Shown here: in pieces, positions 26,701 through 34,457 of the stretch
Layout of the letters: each line of letters starts with the position of its first letter
Position numbering within the stretch: position 1 is the stretch's first letter
Assembly (NCBI GenBank): GCA_030430325.1
Contig: JAUIFR010000005.1
Span: 1 to 37,505 of the forward strand
Direction of reading: 5' to 3'
DNA length: 37,505 bases
From: Bacteroidia bacterium
Lineage (GTDB): Bacteria > Bacteroidota > Bacteroidia > Cytophagales > Cyclobacteriaceae
Made by a program: the position numbers and the translations under genes
Notes under the pieces: model-generated
What the model was told of the DNA's origin: nothing
The model's input: the letters and a program-made list of their open reading frames with translations, nothing else
Databases searched by the model: none

Positions 26701-27755
26701 AAGTGCGTTGGGAGGAAGATGACCCCAGCAGTATGGAGGTAGAAATCGATTCCCTACTTGGCTTAGCAGAGCAGCATTTGACCCAAGTCGAGCTTCGAGG
26801 GCATTATAGAAGTAAGTATTTTGAATTGATTGATTTCTCCAATAAGCACTTTTATAGAAATGAGCTGCAGCTTTTACCAGAATTTGAGGACCTAAAAAGT
26901 ACCTATTCAGCCATAGAAGTAATTGAAATAGAGGGTGTTTGGGAAAATAATTGCAATGAACAAGAGGCAAACGTTGTAGTAGAGCAGGCCTTTAATATTT
27001 TTGAGCGGCAACCTGACAAAAGTTTGGGAATTGTCACCTTTAACAACAAGCAGCAAGAGCTCATTATCGACTTACTCGAACAGCAAGCTGCTGAGCGTCA
27101 GCTGGAATTGCCCCGAAGCCTTATTATTAAGAATATTGAAAACATACAAGGGGACGAAAAAGACATTATCCTGTTCTCCATCGGCTATGCCCCTGATAAA
27201 AAGGGCAAAATGCTCATGCAATTTGGTAGTTTGAACCGCCAAGGTGGTGAAAACCGACTTAATGTAGCGATAACTCGGGCTAAAGAAAAAATCATTGTAG
27301 TTACCAGTATAAAACCTCATCAACTTACCGTAGATGAAAGCAAAAACCAAGGCCCTAAACTACTAAAGGCCTACTTAGCATATTGTTTTGATGTGCATCA
27401 TGGTAAATTCGCTGTTACACATCCCAATCTAGGTCAGCAAATTACAAACTGGTACTTGAACAACAAGCTTGCCGACATGATCGATCGTGAATTGAACCCT
27501 GACATTGAGCTAGTACGGGAGCTACCCTTTACCGACCTTACCATTAAGAAAAATGAAAGATATGCAGGCGTGATCTTGACAGACGATGATTATTATTTTC
27601 AAAGTCTTTCCGTAAAAGATGCGCATGCGTATAAACCTTTTGAGCTTAGTCGAAAGAAATGGCCCTTTTTTGGCGTATTTAGTAGGCAGTATTGGAAAAA
27701 CCCCGAGCAAATTAAGCAAAAAATGATGCAGTATATTAAGGAAATTCGCCCTTAA
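23748..27755 (+). CDS. Large SF1 (DNA2/UPF1-like) helicase with C-terminal nuclease-like remnant
   Basis: A 1335-residue superfamily 1 helicase. The N-terminal ~280 residues are of unknown fold. Walker A GPPGSGKS is at 315-322, Walker B Asp949-Glu-Ala-Ser952 (IFDEASQ), motif III GDHQQLAP, motif IV-like LRGHYRS and motif VI LNVAITRAKEK. Between the first two motifs lie about 600 residues of mostly helical insertion. The last ~100 residues (HAYKPFELSRKKWPFFGVFSR, then QYWKNPEQI) resemble the end of the Vsr/DUF3320-like nuclease domain fused to similar helicases, but clear catalytic acidic residues are not obvious. It is a single-gene unit. A role in DNA repair or in defence are both possible; neither is shown. 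Confidence 0.85.
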   Translation: MHEILNSYLKKLTNLSSSNRSVYLPRLSSNHFMDLMDINFAEGIPSFRHIEQLIKNDNRIVLCPYIDSRSQAVNQSSNTLKKIERNANYIFEERGTYDLYVGWPFVQGKFTDGTLVRCALLYFPVFLSRQAEKWQLSYRKEIPVTFNKSFLLAYSYYNNIKISEDFIDYNFEDFEQDSQVFRNKLYQLIEGSPLELHFNPDNFSDELQPFKSYRKQELEEETQLGKLKLFPQAVLGIFPQSGSYLVPDYLELINNPQTEDIESFFVQRTLKPAADQTSYINQVQEENTYTPYKLDAYQENAIKAVKKGNSVVVQGPPGSGKSQLICNLISDFIARGKRVLLVCQKKAALDVVAGRLHEHQISDFTALVHDFKLNRPEIYKQIALQIDRIDEYRQKNNSLDSIQLERNFLKACRKIDQISEKLEEFKFALYDTNECGISVKELYLTSDLKAPSIPIKQEYNYFKILECDDFHTKLARYYKLAKKFRAPEYPWFHRRNFKSYSMQDFREIKHILEQILPLQQEICKEVGEILQTEVNFSTCEYFLSKQKTMLSLLDIVQDKAVYELFRHLIGFSDSETDLLWLANIERLIIDCYKDNGVESTVPSGQLGHILEVLQMRLQARKGVRKWIKWVFSKEDGYLKKVLRDNKLNPNKEGLQILQERLDNRLNLEHNLTKLKKKQWAIDLPHDYNKLGFQTWFYYQKKAIGAKHQFGMLRNFKEYFNVQKLTIDEFEKQIKKLLAIISQIPAYKERWLKYLTANNLTRISEHQDYLEQLTQSLEDDFESICEFDALNDSLNKIEATLIDRLIDSDNEVGTDDIVSLFQNSLRLAWIDHIEMKYPVLRLVSSEQLTELERELADAIKVKHQVSKDILLLKIREETYQDASFNRLNNMVTYRELYHQVTKKRKIWPLRKVLQHFGSELFKLMPCWLASPETVSAIFPMERHFDLVIFDEASQCFAEKGIPAMYRGRQVVVVGDHQQLAPNDLYQVRWEEDDPSSMEVEIDSLLGLAEQHLTQVELRGHYRSKYFELIDFSNKHFYRNELQLLPEFEDLKSTYSAIEVIEIEGVWENNCNEQEANVVVEQAFNIFERQPDKSLGIVTFNNKQQELIIDLLEQQAAERQLELPRSLIIKNIENIQGDEKDIILFSIGYAPDKKGKMLMQFGSLNRQGGENRLNVAITRAKEKIIVVTSIKPHQLTVDESKNQGPKLLKAYLAYCFDVHHGKFAVTHPNLGQQITNWYLNNKLADMIDRELNPDIELVRELPFTDLTIKKNERYAGVILTDDDYYFQSLSVKDAHAYKPFELSRKKWPFFGVFSRQYWKNPEQIKQKMMQYIKEIRP

Positions 27756-27757
27756 TT

Positions 27758-27785
27758 TTGATTGAATTTAGCAAAATTTATTAAA
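27758..27785. repeat. 28-bp intergenic palindrome, copy 7
   Basis: Begins 2 bases after the helicase stop codon; TTGATTGAATTTAG left half, centre between 27771 and 27772. Confidence 0.7.
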
Positions 27786-27979
27786 TTTTATTAAAACAAA
27801 TATTATCTTTTTCTAATTTAAAAATCTTGGTTTTATTCAATATTTGAAGCTTTTCGTGAATTTCATTGTATTTTTCCGTTAATTTTTCTTGGTAAAGTTC
27901 AATTTTATCTGTATGATATTATTTTGGAGAGTAAACGAAAGGCTAATAATAGTTTATGGGTTAAATATTAACTTTTGTC

Positions 27980-27987
27980 TATCTTTG
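27980..27987 (+). promoter_or_regulatory. Candidate -7 box for the aminopropyltransferase gene
   Basis: TATCTTTG fits TAnnTTTG and lies 22 bp before the ATG at 28010. No convincing -33 element. Confidence 0.35.
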
Positions 27988-28009
27988 GCGTGGAACCAAA
28001 GCACAATGC

Positions 28010-29551
28010 ATGCGTATTTCAATTTCAAATTCATGGTTATTAAAACTGGCGCTTTTCGCAACAGGGCTCTCCGGTATTGTAGCGGAGTACGTACTAGCTA
28101 CTTTAGCGACCTATTTTTTGGGTGATTCGGTACTGCAGTGGACGATGGTGCTTTCTATCATGTTATTTGCCATGGGGTTAGGTAGCCGGTTGAGTAAATT
28201 TATGCAACAGCACTTGCTGGCGTATTTTATAACGGTAGAATTTATTTTATCTATTCTCACCGGATTTTCGGCGCTCGCAGTATACGGGCTAGCAGGTTAC
28301 TCTGATTATACAGGTATACTCATTTACAGCTTGAGCATTTGCATTGGGCTCTGCATTGGGCTAGAAATTCCACTCGTTACTCGAATCAATAGCAGCTATG
28401 AGCAACTGAGGTTAAACATATCCTCTGTAATGGAAAAAGATTATTATGGAAGCTTGCTCGGTGGCGTATTTTTCGCATTTGTGGGGTTACCATTTTTAGG
28501 ACTTACGCATACGCCATTTGTGCTGGGGCTTACTAATTTTTTGGTAGCGATTTTAGTGTTTGTAAGGTTTCATAAACTTTTAGATAAACGGCGAGTTGCT
28601 CTAATCGTAGCGGGGCTGAGCGTAGGAGTACTTTTGGTTGGAGGAATTATTTATGCCCAACCCATCATCCGGTATGGGGAGCAGACCAAATATAAGGATA
28701 AGGTCGTTTACTCCAAGCAAACGCGCTATCAGAAAATTGTAGTAACAAAGTGGAAGGAAGACTACTGGCTTTATATCAATGGAAATCAGCAACTAAGCAC
28801 ACTTGATGAATGGATGTATCACGAACCGCTCGTGCATACCGTGATGGGGTTATACCCTATGGCACAAAACGTTTTGATTTTAGGTGGTGGCGATGGATGT
28901 GCTGCCCGTGAGGTCCTGAAGTATAGCGGTGTGGAGTCCATCACCCTCGTGGATTTGGACCCAGAAATGACACGGCTGGGGCAGGAGTTTTTGCCTTTAG
29001 TTAAACAAAATAAGGGTGCTTTAAATCATGAAAAAGTTACTATTTTAAACACCGATGCCTTTATTTTTTTAGAAGAGGTTGGTTCAAGTTTTGATATCAT
29101 CATTATTGATTTACCAGATCCCAAAACGATTGAGCTTGGGCGCTTATATTCAGAGGAATTTTATAACCTCTGTTATCAGAAACTCAGTAAAAATGGGCTG
29201 ATCATCACACAAGCGGGCAGCCCATATTATGCCACGAGGGCTTTTAGATGCATTGATGTAACCATGCAGGCTGCAGGGTTTAATACGGTTCCTATTCATA
29301 ACCAGGTCCTTACACTCGGTGAGTGGGGCTGGATACTTGGTGGTAAATTTGAAGATCGTGAATTACTAACCGCTAAACTACAACACCTACAATTCAATAA
29401 TATTTCGACAAGGTGGATCAATAATGAGGCTATGAAGCTCATTACTTCATTTGGCAAGGACCTAATCGAGGTGGATACGGTGGAGGTAAATAGAATTCAG
29501 AATCCGGTGCTCTATCGGTATTATTTACAAGGGAATTGGGATTTGTATTGA
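28010..29551 (+). CDS. speE: Membrane-anchored spermidine synthase-like aminopropyltransferase
   Basis: A 513-residue fusion of an N-terminal membrane domain (about seven segments, residues 12-218) and a spermidine-synthase domain (about 222-500). The domain binds decarboxylated SAM through LGGGDG (292-296) and has the acidic residues VDLD (314-317) and catalytic-site-like IIIDLPDP (365-371), followed by YSEEFY. Soluble SpeE is about 290 residues; this long form is common in Bacteroidota and others, where its aminopropyl acceptor is often not established. Putrescine to spermidine is the default inference. The membrane part includes LGSRLSKFM and LCIGLEIPLVTRI, typical of this group. Confidence 0.88.
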   Translation: MRISISNSWLLKLALFATGLSGIVAEYVLATLATYFLGDSVLQWTMVLSIMLFAMGLGSRLSKFMQQHLLAYFITVEFILSILTGFSALAVYGLAGYSDYTGILIYSLSICIGLCIGLEIPLVTRINSSYEQLRLNISSVMEKDYYGSLLGGVFFAFVGLPFLGLTHTPFVLGLTNFLVAILVFVRFHKLLDKRRVALIVAGLSVGVLLVGGIIYAQPIIRYGEQTKYKDKVVYSKQTRYQKIVVTKWKEDYWLYINGNQQLSTLDEWMYHEPLVHTVMGLYPMAQNVLILGGGDGCAAREVLKYSGVESITLVDLDPEMTRLGQEFLPLVKQNKGALNHEKVTILNTDAFIFLEEVGSSFDIIIIDLPDPKTIELGRLYSEEFYNLCYQKLSKNGLIITQAGSPYYATRAFRCIDVTMQAAGFNTVPIHNQVLTLGEWGWILGGKFEDRELLTAKLQHLQFNNISTRWINNEAMKLITSFGKDLIEVDTVEVNRIQNPVLYRYYLQGNWDLY

Positions 29552-29851
29552 CTTTGTTTTTTTGAGTTTTATTAAATATTAACCCAAATTACGTATTTAA
29601 AGAACTATTTAATGTGAGTTCGAGATAATAGTAATTGATAAATAGTGATTTATAATTAATTATTGATAATTAAGGTTATTTTTTTAGATGTTTTTGATCG
29701 TTTTTTGCTAATTTTATTTATTACTGCATTGAATTTTAACTTTTATAGTTGATTATTTTTTGAGAGTTGCCATTAATTTTATTAAAATTAATTCATAATA
29801 AACGAATTCTACAAAATACATTGAATTATAGGGATTGTTAATGAACTTATT
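29552..29851. other. AT-rich spacer between convergent genes
   Basis: Three hundred bases with no coding frame I can support. It holds a degenerate palindrome copy at 29798-29825, a weaker one at 29694-29721, and short AT-rich inverted repeats around 29640-29670. No clear intrinsic terminator is seen. Confidence 0.6.
29798..29825. repeat. 28-bp intergenic palindrome, degenerate copy
   Basis: Same layout as the family, but the core reads CTAC instead of TTGC. It lies 27 bp before the stop of the minus-strand ParA partner gene. Confidence 0.45.
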
Positions 29852-30208
29852 TTACTCAGCGCCCTTTTTCAACTCATCTTCCAGGGCCTCCACATGCTCA
29901 AGATACAATAAATTATTTAATAACATGACTTGGGCGGGATGTTCTAATTCTTGCTCTTGAAGAATCTCTCTACAAAGCTGAAATAATAATCGGTAGGTTG
30001 GTTTTTGCTCTTGGCTGGCGATCATTACAAGGGCCTGTTTGATCAAATCTACTGATAGCTCCACCTCATTTAAAGCATCAGCCTGCTCCACTTCCACCAA
30101 TTTCTTGGGTGGGGTCGATAAAAAATCACCAGACGGTGCCTTCTCAGGCGCCTGACTTTTTAAAAATTTACTGAGCTGATTAAGTGTATGCTTCTTCTTT
30201 TTTGCCAT
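29852..30208 (-). CDS. Small protein downstream of ParA, possible adaptor (118 aa)
   Basis: A 118-residue protein of unknown family. It has a basic N-terminus (MAKKKKHTLNQLSKFLK), a Pro/Ser-rich, probably disordered linker (residues 18-35) and a helical, Glu/Leu-rich C-terminal part (VELSVDLIKQALVMIASQ; LEHVEALEDELKKG). It starts 13 bp after the ParA-like gene on the same strand. Orphan ParA ATPases often have a small adaptor gene directly downstream that links them to DNA or cargo, so that role is suggested by position and by the basic N-terminus only. Confidence 0.7.
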   Translation of the reverse strand: MAKKKKHTLNQLSKFLKSQAPEKAPSGDFLSTPPKKLVEVEQADALNEVELSVDLIKQALVMIASQEQKPTYRLLFQLCREILQEQELEHPAQVMLLNNLLYLEHVEALEDELKKGAE

Positions 30209-30221
30209 TTACTTATCCCAT

Positions 30222-30854
30222 TTACTCGGCCTCCACCAAAGATACAATTTCTTTCGCGATAGATAAAAATTCTTTTTCGGGTAAAATCGTACTAAAGTTG
30301 GCAAAAGCATTCTTCGAAGGCACCATATGCTCTGTGATTTGTGCTTGGAGCTCATCCAAGGCCTTCGAAATCGTTTTGTGCTTTGTCAAGCTATGGATTC
30401 GATTCGGTAAAATAATTATTTTTAAGTCTTTGCTGTGCTTAAAAGCAGGCTTTAAATCCTCAACAGTTTGGTATGTAACGAGTAAATCATTCTGAGTGAG
30501 GCTGGTAGGAATAATCACCAAATCGCTGTGCAAACATAGCATTTTGATGTCCTTATTCGTCGTTTTACCAGCGCTGTCTACGATGATGTAATCGTAGACT
30601 TGTTGTTGCTTAAATGTTTCAATATCCGAGATGATTTTCTGATCATCCGACCCAAGAATTTTAAAAAGTGCGTTGTTGTTGGCCCTGGCCTCGTATAATT
30701 CCATTTGCCTTAGTGTACTTAAGGTATAGTTGGTGTCCGTCTCTATTAAGACCACCCTATGCCCCAAGCTGTGTAGCATAGTAGCAAGATTTATGGCGCT
30801 GGTCGTTTTGCCTGTTCCTCCTTTTCGGCTGATAAATGAAATCACTTTATTCAT
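30222..30854 (-). CDS. ParA/MinD-family ATPase
   Basis: A 210-residue deviant-Walker ATPase. Walker A' is K11-GGTGK-T17 with the signature Lys11 that allows sandwich-dimer formation; Walker A'-like switch IETDTN and Walker B YDYIIVDSAG follow. It lacks the N-terminal HTH of plasmid type Ia ParA, so it is the short type Ib/orphan class, which position plasmids, chromosomes or protein cargoes using nucleoid binding. No parB, replication or transfer gene is nearby. Its only partner in the window is the 118-residue gene downstream. Confidence 0.9.
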   Translation of the reverse strand: MNKVISFISRKGGTGKTTSAINLATMLHSLGHRVVLIETDTNYTLSTLRQMELYEARANNNALFKILGSDDQKIISDIETFKQQQVYDYIIVDSAGKTTNKDIKMLCLHSDLVIIPTSLTQNDLLVTYQTVEDLKPAFKHSKDLKIIILPNRIHSLTKHKTISKALDELQAQITEHMVPSKNAFANFSTILPEKEFLSIAKEIVSLVEAE

Positions 30855-31343
30855 AGGCAGTAATCTACTAAACCTTGGTAAATACTTGGGTTCTTCTATT
30901 CCAAATTTCTAACACATGCAAGGAAATGTATAGAACTAAATTAATCCTATTTCTTAATTTCAGATTGGTTATGGTAAAACCCTAATTCTCGTATAATATT
31001 GATTTTGAGATGTTATGTGATCGTTTTTCTAATTGTCGAAGGTAATGCTTGAATTAATATTTAATTTGATTTTAGGGAGATTTGATTTGAATGAATTTGC
31101 ACTTTTCTAATATATTTTTTACATAATTATCTTGAGTTGACTTAAATTTTGTTTTGGGGTTTTTAATTACCCTATTATTTTACTGCTTTATTTTTGCTGC
31201 TAATTCTAAGCTTTATATCATTTTGTAATTTACCTGAGCTTGACTTTTAAGTAATTGCATTTTAGGGTGTTCTTATTTTTTATGTTATGCCTTTAGAGGT
31301 TATTTCGTAGTTTATTCAATATATTTTGCCAATTACATTCAAA
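30855..31343. other. 489-bp AT-rich intergenic region
   Basis: Very AT-rich spacer between the ParA start and the LanB-C gene end, both on the minus strand. Only tiny frames occur (e.g. 31045-31110, 21 codons, not convincing). It holds palindrome copy 8 at its right end and a half-matching site at 31086-31113. It must contain the parA promoter, which I could not place, and no clear parS-like cluster was seen. Confidence 0.6.
31315..31342. repeat. 28-bp intergenic palindrome, copy 8
   Basis: Left half TTCAATATATTTTG, right half CCAATTACATTCAA. It ends one base from the stop codon of the minus-strand LanB-C gene. Confidence 0.8.
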
Positions 31344-32360
31344 TTATACAGATGCATAAGTATCAAAAAATGCCCTAAGCAAGTACCCCAAATATCCCTC
31401 ATCATGATTAAAAATCCCCAATCGGTTGTTGATCATGTGAATATAACTGCCATAGAGGTACCATCGCTCTAATTTATCCTTATCAAAAGGGTCATTCAGT
31501 GTAGAATAATCGGGTACTTCTAACAATTGCTTTGCCTGAGCCTCTTTTATTTCACGTAGAAGCTGTCTTGTGTCTTGCACCCATTGATTCATCCAATCTT
31601 CTTCAAACTCTTGATCATCATTCAGTGCTTCCCATATGGTTTCACAAAAGGGGAGGATCATGTCTTTCTGCTGATCAAGGTTATTTTGAAAGGCAGTAAT
31701 TGTTTCCTTTTCTCTTTTTTGTTGTTCTTCAGAATGGAGTTGCTCGCTGTAACCTTTGTATGCTCTTGGTAACCAGCCTTTAAATATATAATTAAAAAAT
31801 GCTTTTGACTCGGCAATAGTCATTTCAAGCGCATGTGCAAAGCTAACATGAAGTTGGATAGCCGTACCTAATGCACTGGTGTATTCCCAATTACTATGAT
31901 GATGTATGGCCTCTAAAATAGCTCTAGAGCTAGCCTCAAAATGCTGTTCTGAAACCCGGAGCACATGGGTGCCACCGTATCGTTCCGTCTCTGGCTCGTA
32001 TGTGATGTATTGAATGCTATTATTTGGAAACCACTTTTCGTCTTCGTTCAAGTTTTTAGCCCAATCGGGCAATTGCCGCTCGGATGGGTTTTCTTTAAAA
32101 AATTGGTTAAAGTAACTGTCTATTGCTGGTTTAACATTATTTATTAAAGCTTCTTTGTCCCCATAAAAACGTAACCTAATATGTGGGCCTCGTTCCCAAT
32201 ATCGAATAAAAAAGAAGTTTTCAACTCCATCAATTTGCCTCATTTTATAGGCAAACGGACGCACATGTTCGGTTAAAAAATGGTCCCAAGGCTCTGTATA
32301 ATATAAATAGGCAGCCAACCAGTATTTGTCGTTGCTTGCTTGGTATAATGATGTATCCAT
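31344..32360 (-). CDS. Stand-alone LanB C-terminal (thiopeptide-type bacteriocin biosynthesis) domain protein
   Basis: A 338-residue protein matching the C-terminal domain family of lantibiotic dehydratases (Lant_dehydr_C). Hallmarks are FIRYWERGPHIRLRFYG at about 52-67, the ETERYGG...H stretch and the C-terminal YIHMINNRLGI (His308...Leu314). In full LanB enzymes this domain eliminates glutamate to make dehydroalanine/dehydrobutyrine; stand-alone relatives also form thiopeptide macrocycles. No LanB glutamylation domain, cyclase, dedicated exporter or precursor peptide is recognisable in the window, so the real substrate is unknown. An upstream TAAATTTG (32373-32366) could be a -7 box but is only 5 bp from the ATG. 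Confidence 0.85.
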   Translation of the reverse strand: MDTSLYQASNDKYWLAAYLYYTEPWDHFLTEHVRPFAYKMRQIDGVENFFFIRYWERGPHIRLRFYGDKEALINNVKPAIDSYFNQFFKENPSERQLPDWAKNLNEDEKWFPNNSIQYITYEPETERYGGTHVLRVSEQHFEASSRAILEAIHHHSNWEYTSALGTAIQLHVSFAHALEMTIAESKAFFNYIFKGWLPRAYKGYSEQLHSEEQQKREKETITAFQNNLDQQKDMILPFCETIWEALNDDQEFEEDWMNQWVQDTRQLLREIKEAQAKQLLEVPDYSTLNDPFDKDKLERWYLYGSYIHMINNRLGIFNHDEGYLGYLLRAFFDTYASV

Positions 32361-32490
32361 ACATCCAAATTTAAGCCTTTTTTTTTACAGTCACTATAGC
32401 CTATGGCATAATTAAGTCATGTCTTACTCAAAATATCTTTTTAGTCCGCAATATTTTAACCATTTTGCAAACGAACCATAAAGTGGAGCA

Positions 32491-33885
32491 ATGATAAAAA
32501 AAATTCCAAATACCTATGTGATTGTATTTTCCATTTTAATCTTCATTATTTTATTAACTTGGATCATCCCGTCAGGTGAATTTAATAGGGTTCAAGTAGA
32601 TGGACGGTCACTTATTGAGGAGCAATCTTATCATGAGGTAGAGGCATCCCCACAAGGCTTTGGCGCCTTTTTTTTAGCTCCAGTACGGGGCTTTATTCGG
32701 GCAGCCCAAATCATTGCTTTTGTTTTAATTGTGGGAGCCTCATTTTCTATATTTACTAAAACGGGCGCCATTAATAGCGGCTTAGAGATGCTAATTCAAT
32801 GGAGTTTGAAAAAAAGAGTGTATAAAAGGCTCATGATACCGCTTTTAATGATCTTTTTCTCCCTTGCTGGAGCAACATTTGGTATGTGCGAAGAAGTATT
32901 AGTATTTATTTTAATTACCATACCTTTTGCCCTTGCCCTTGGCTATGATTCTATTGTAGGCTTAGCCATACCTTTTGTAGGTGCTGGTGCGGGTTTTGCA
33001 GGTGCATTTAGCAATCCATTTACACTTGGTATAGCTCAAGGCATTGCAGAATTACCTCCAATGAGTGGATGGGCCTACCGTATGGTGGTTTGGAGTGTGA
33101 TGACAGCTATTGCCATTATATTTGTGCTTCGATATGCACTGAAAATTGAAAAGAACAAAGAAAATAGCCCAGTTTATGATATTGATCAGAAAAGAACTAT
33201 ATTGAACACAACCAAAAATGAACAAAAGGTACTTACACTGCCTCATGCATTATCCATATTGGTATTTGTGGGAGGGCTTGGTGTACTCATTTATGGTGTA
33301 ACGAATCTGCACTGGTATATCAACGAAATTGCGGGCTTATTTTTTGCAATGGGGCTTTTGGCCGCATTTATTAATAAATTAAAAATGAATGATGCGGTGG
33401 ATGCATTTATTTATGGAGCAAAAGATATGGTCAATGCAGCACTTTTAATCGGGATATGCCAAGGGATGTTAATTGTTGCTGAAGATGGTAAAATTATAGA
33501 TACCATACTTTTTTATACAGCAGATATTACTAAAGGAATTCATAAGGGTTTTTCGGTACAAGTGATGTTTTTAGTGCAAACGATGCTTAATTTCTTTATT
33601 CCATCAGGCTCTGGGCAAGCCGCCTTAACCATGCCTGTCATGGCACCTTTAAGTGATTTATTAGGGATTACTAGACAGACGGCCGTATTGGCGTATCAGT
33701 TGGGTGATGGTCTATCCAATATGATTATACCGACGAGTGGCGTGACCATGGGTATACTTGCTGCTGCTGAAATACCTTATGAAAAATGGTTTAAATGGTT
33801 GTTGCCTCTATTTGTCATTTTTGTTATAGTGGCGATGGTATTGCTGGCATTGCCTGTAATATTTTTCAACTGGGGGCCATTTTAA
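32491..33885 (+). CDS. YfcC/DcuC-family membrane transporter
   Basis: A 464-residue transporter with about 11-12 membrane segments. It matches the YfcC branch of the DcuC superfamily: TWIIPSGEFNR after the first segment, FGMCEEVLVFILITIPFALALGYD in the middle, and NFFIPSGSGQAALTMPVMAP and TSGVTMGILAAAEIPYEKW near the end, the two IPSG/TSG hairpins being typical. Family members move C4-dicarboxylates, amino acids or short-chain compounds; the substrate here cannot be told. An unusual SD-like GGAG stands 5 bp before the ATG. It is divergent from the LanB-C gene and followed by a DUF423 gene. Confidence 0.88.
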   Translation: MIKKIPNTYVIVFSILIFIILLTWIIPSGEFNRVQVDGRSLIEEQSYHEVEASPQGFGAFFLAPVRGFIRAAQIIAFVLIVGASFSIFTKTGAINSGLEMLIQWSLKKRVYKRLMIPLLMIFFSLAGATFGMCEEVLVFILITIPFALALGYDSIVGLAIPFVGAGAGFAGAFSNPFTLGIAQGIAELPPMSGWAYRMVVWSVMTAIAIIFVLRYALKIEKNKENSPVYDIDQKRTILNTTKNEQKVLTLPHALSILVFVGGLGVLIYGVTNLHWYINEIAGLFFAMGLLAAFINKLKMNDAVDAFIYGAKDMVNAALLIGICQGMLIVAEDGKIIDTILFYTADITKGIHKGFSVQVMFLVQTMLNFFIPSGSGQAALTMPVMAPLSDLLGITRQTAVLAYQLGDGLSNMIIPTSGVTMGILAAAEIPYEKWFKWLLPLFVIFVIVAMVLLALPVIFFNWGPF

Positions 33886-33890
33886 ATAAA

Positions 33891-33918
33891 ATGAATAAAT
33901 TTGGCAAAAAATATTCAA
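33891..33918. repeat. 28-bp intergenic palindrome, copy 9
   Basis: Fills almost the whole spacer between the YfcC-type gene (stop at 33885) and the DUF423 gene (start at 33920). Left half ATGAATAAATTTGG. Confidence 0.75.
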
Positions 33919-33919
33919 A

Positions 33920-34300
33920 ATGAAGCTAAACAATAAGCATTTTCTTGTATTTGCGAGTTTTTTAGGCCTTACTGCCGTTGCTATTGGCGCCTTTGGTGCC
34001 CATGCTTGGAAGGACTTACTGCTTAAAAATGGAAAGTATGATGCCTTTAAAACAGCATCTTTTTATCATTTTATCCACGCCCTACTACTTTTTGGAATTA
34101 GTCATATTAAAGCTTTAAATAAATCATTGGTATTGGCTAAGTATTTTATTGGAGTTGGCGTATTGTTATTTTCTGGCTCCCTCTATTTAATTGCATTAAC
34201 TACTTGGCCCTCAATTGCCTTTGTAACCCCCATTGGAGGAATAATACTCATGATGGCGTGGTGTGCACTAATATTTTATTCCATTCAAAACAGCAAATAG
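33920..34300 (+). CDS. DUF423 (YgdD-type) membrane protein
   Basis: A 126-residue protein with four membrane segments. The N-terminal AVAIGAFGAHAWKD and the motif FYHFIHALLLF are the hallmarks of DUF423, with the C-terminal FVTPIGGIILMMAWCAL. Function unknown in all bacteria to my knowledge. It begins 35 bp after the transporter gene, with a palindrome in between. Confidence 0.93.
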   Translation: MKLNNKHFLVFASFLGLTAVAIGAFGAHAWKDLLLKNGKYDAFKTASFYHFIHALLLFGISHIKALNKSLVLAKYFIGVGVLLFSGSLYLIALTTWPSIAFVTPIGGIILMMAWCALIFYSIQNSK

Positions 34301-34352
34301 CATAACCTATTAGCTAAATTAATGCTAAAATATATAGTAATTTATATTAAAT

Positions 34353-34375
34353 GTTACATAAGTAGGTAATGTAAC
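34353..34375. promoter_or_regulatory. Inverted repeat upstream of siaB
   Basis: GTTACAT-N9-ATGTAAC, a perfect 7-bp dyad 82 bp before the siaB start, in the 150-bp spacer after the DUF423 gene. It could be an operator; no regulator is known. Confidence 0.4.
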
Positions 34376-34457
34376 TATAATAGTTATTGATTTTGAAAGG
34401 TTTAAACGTTATTTGTCTTAGGTATTTAGTTCTAAATTTTGAATGAGATAATTGAAG

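Noticed and set aside
29852-30854. ParA pair as remnant of an integrated plasmid
   Set aside because: No replication, transfer, ParB or integrase gene nearby and no attachment-site duplication seen.
31045-31110. 21-codon ORF in the ParA/LanB-C spacer as a peptide gene
   Set aside because: Hydrophobic composition typical of translated AT-rich DNA, with no ribosome site or motif.
32419-32481. 20-codon ORF (MSYSKYLFSPQYFNHFANEP) next to the LanB-C gene as a RiPP precursor
   Set aside because: No leader/core structure, few Ser/Thr and no Cys, and it is divergent from the LanB-C gene; a frame this short is expected by chance.
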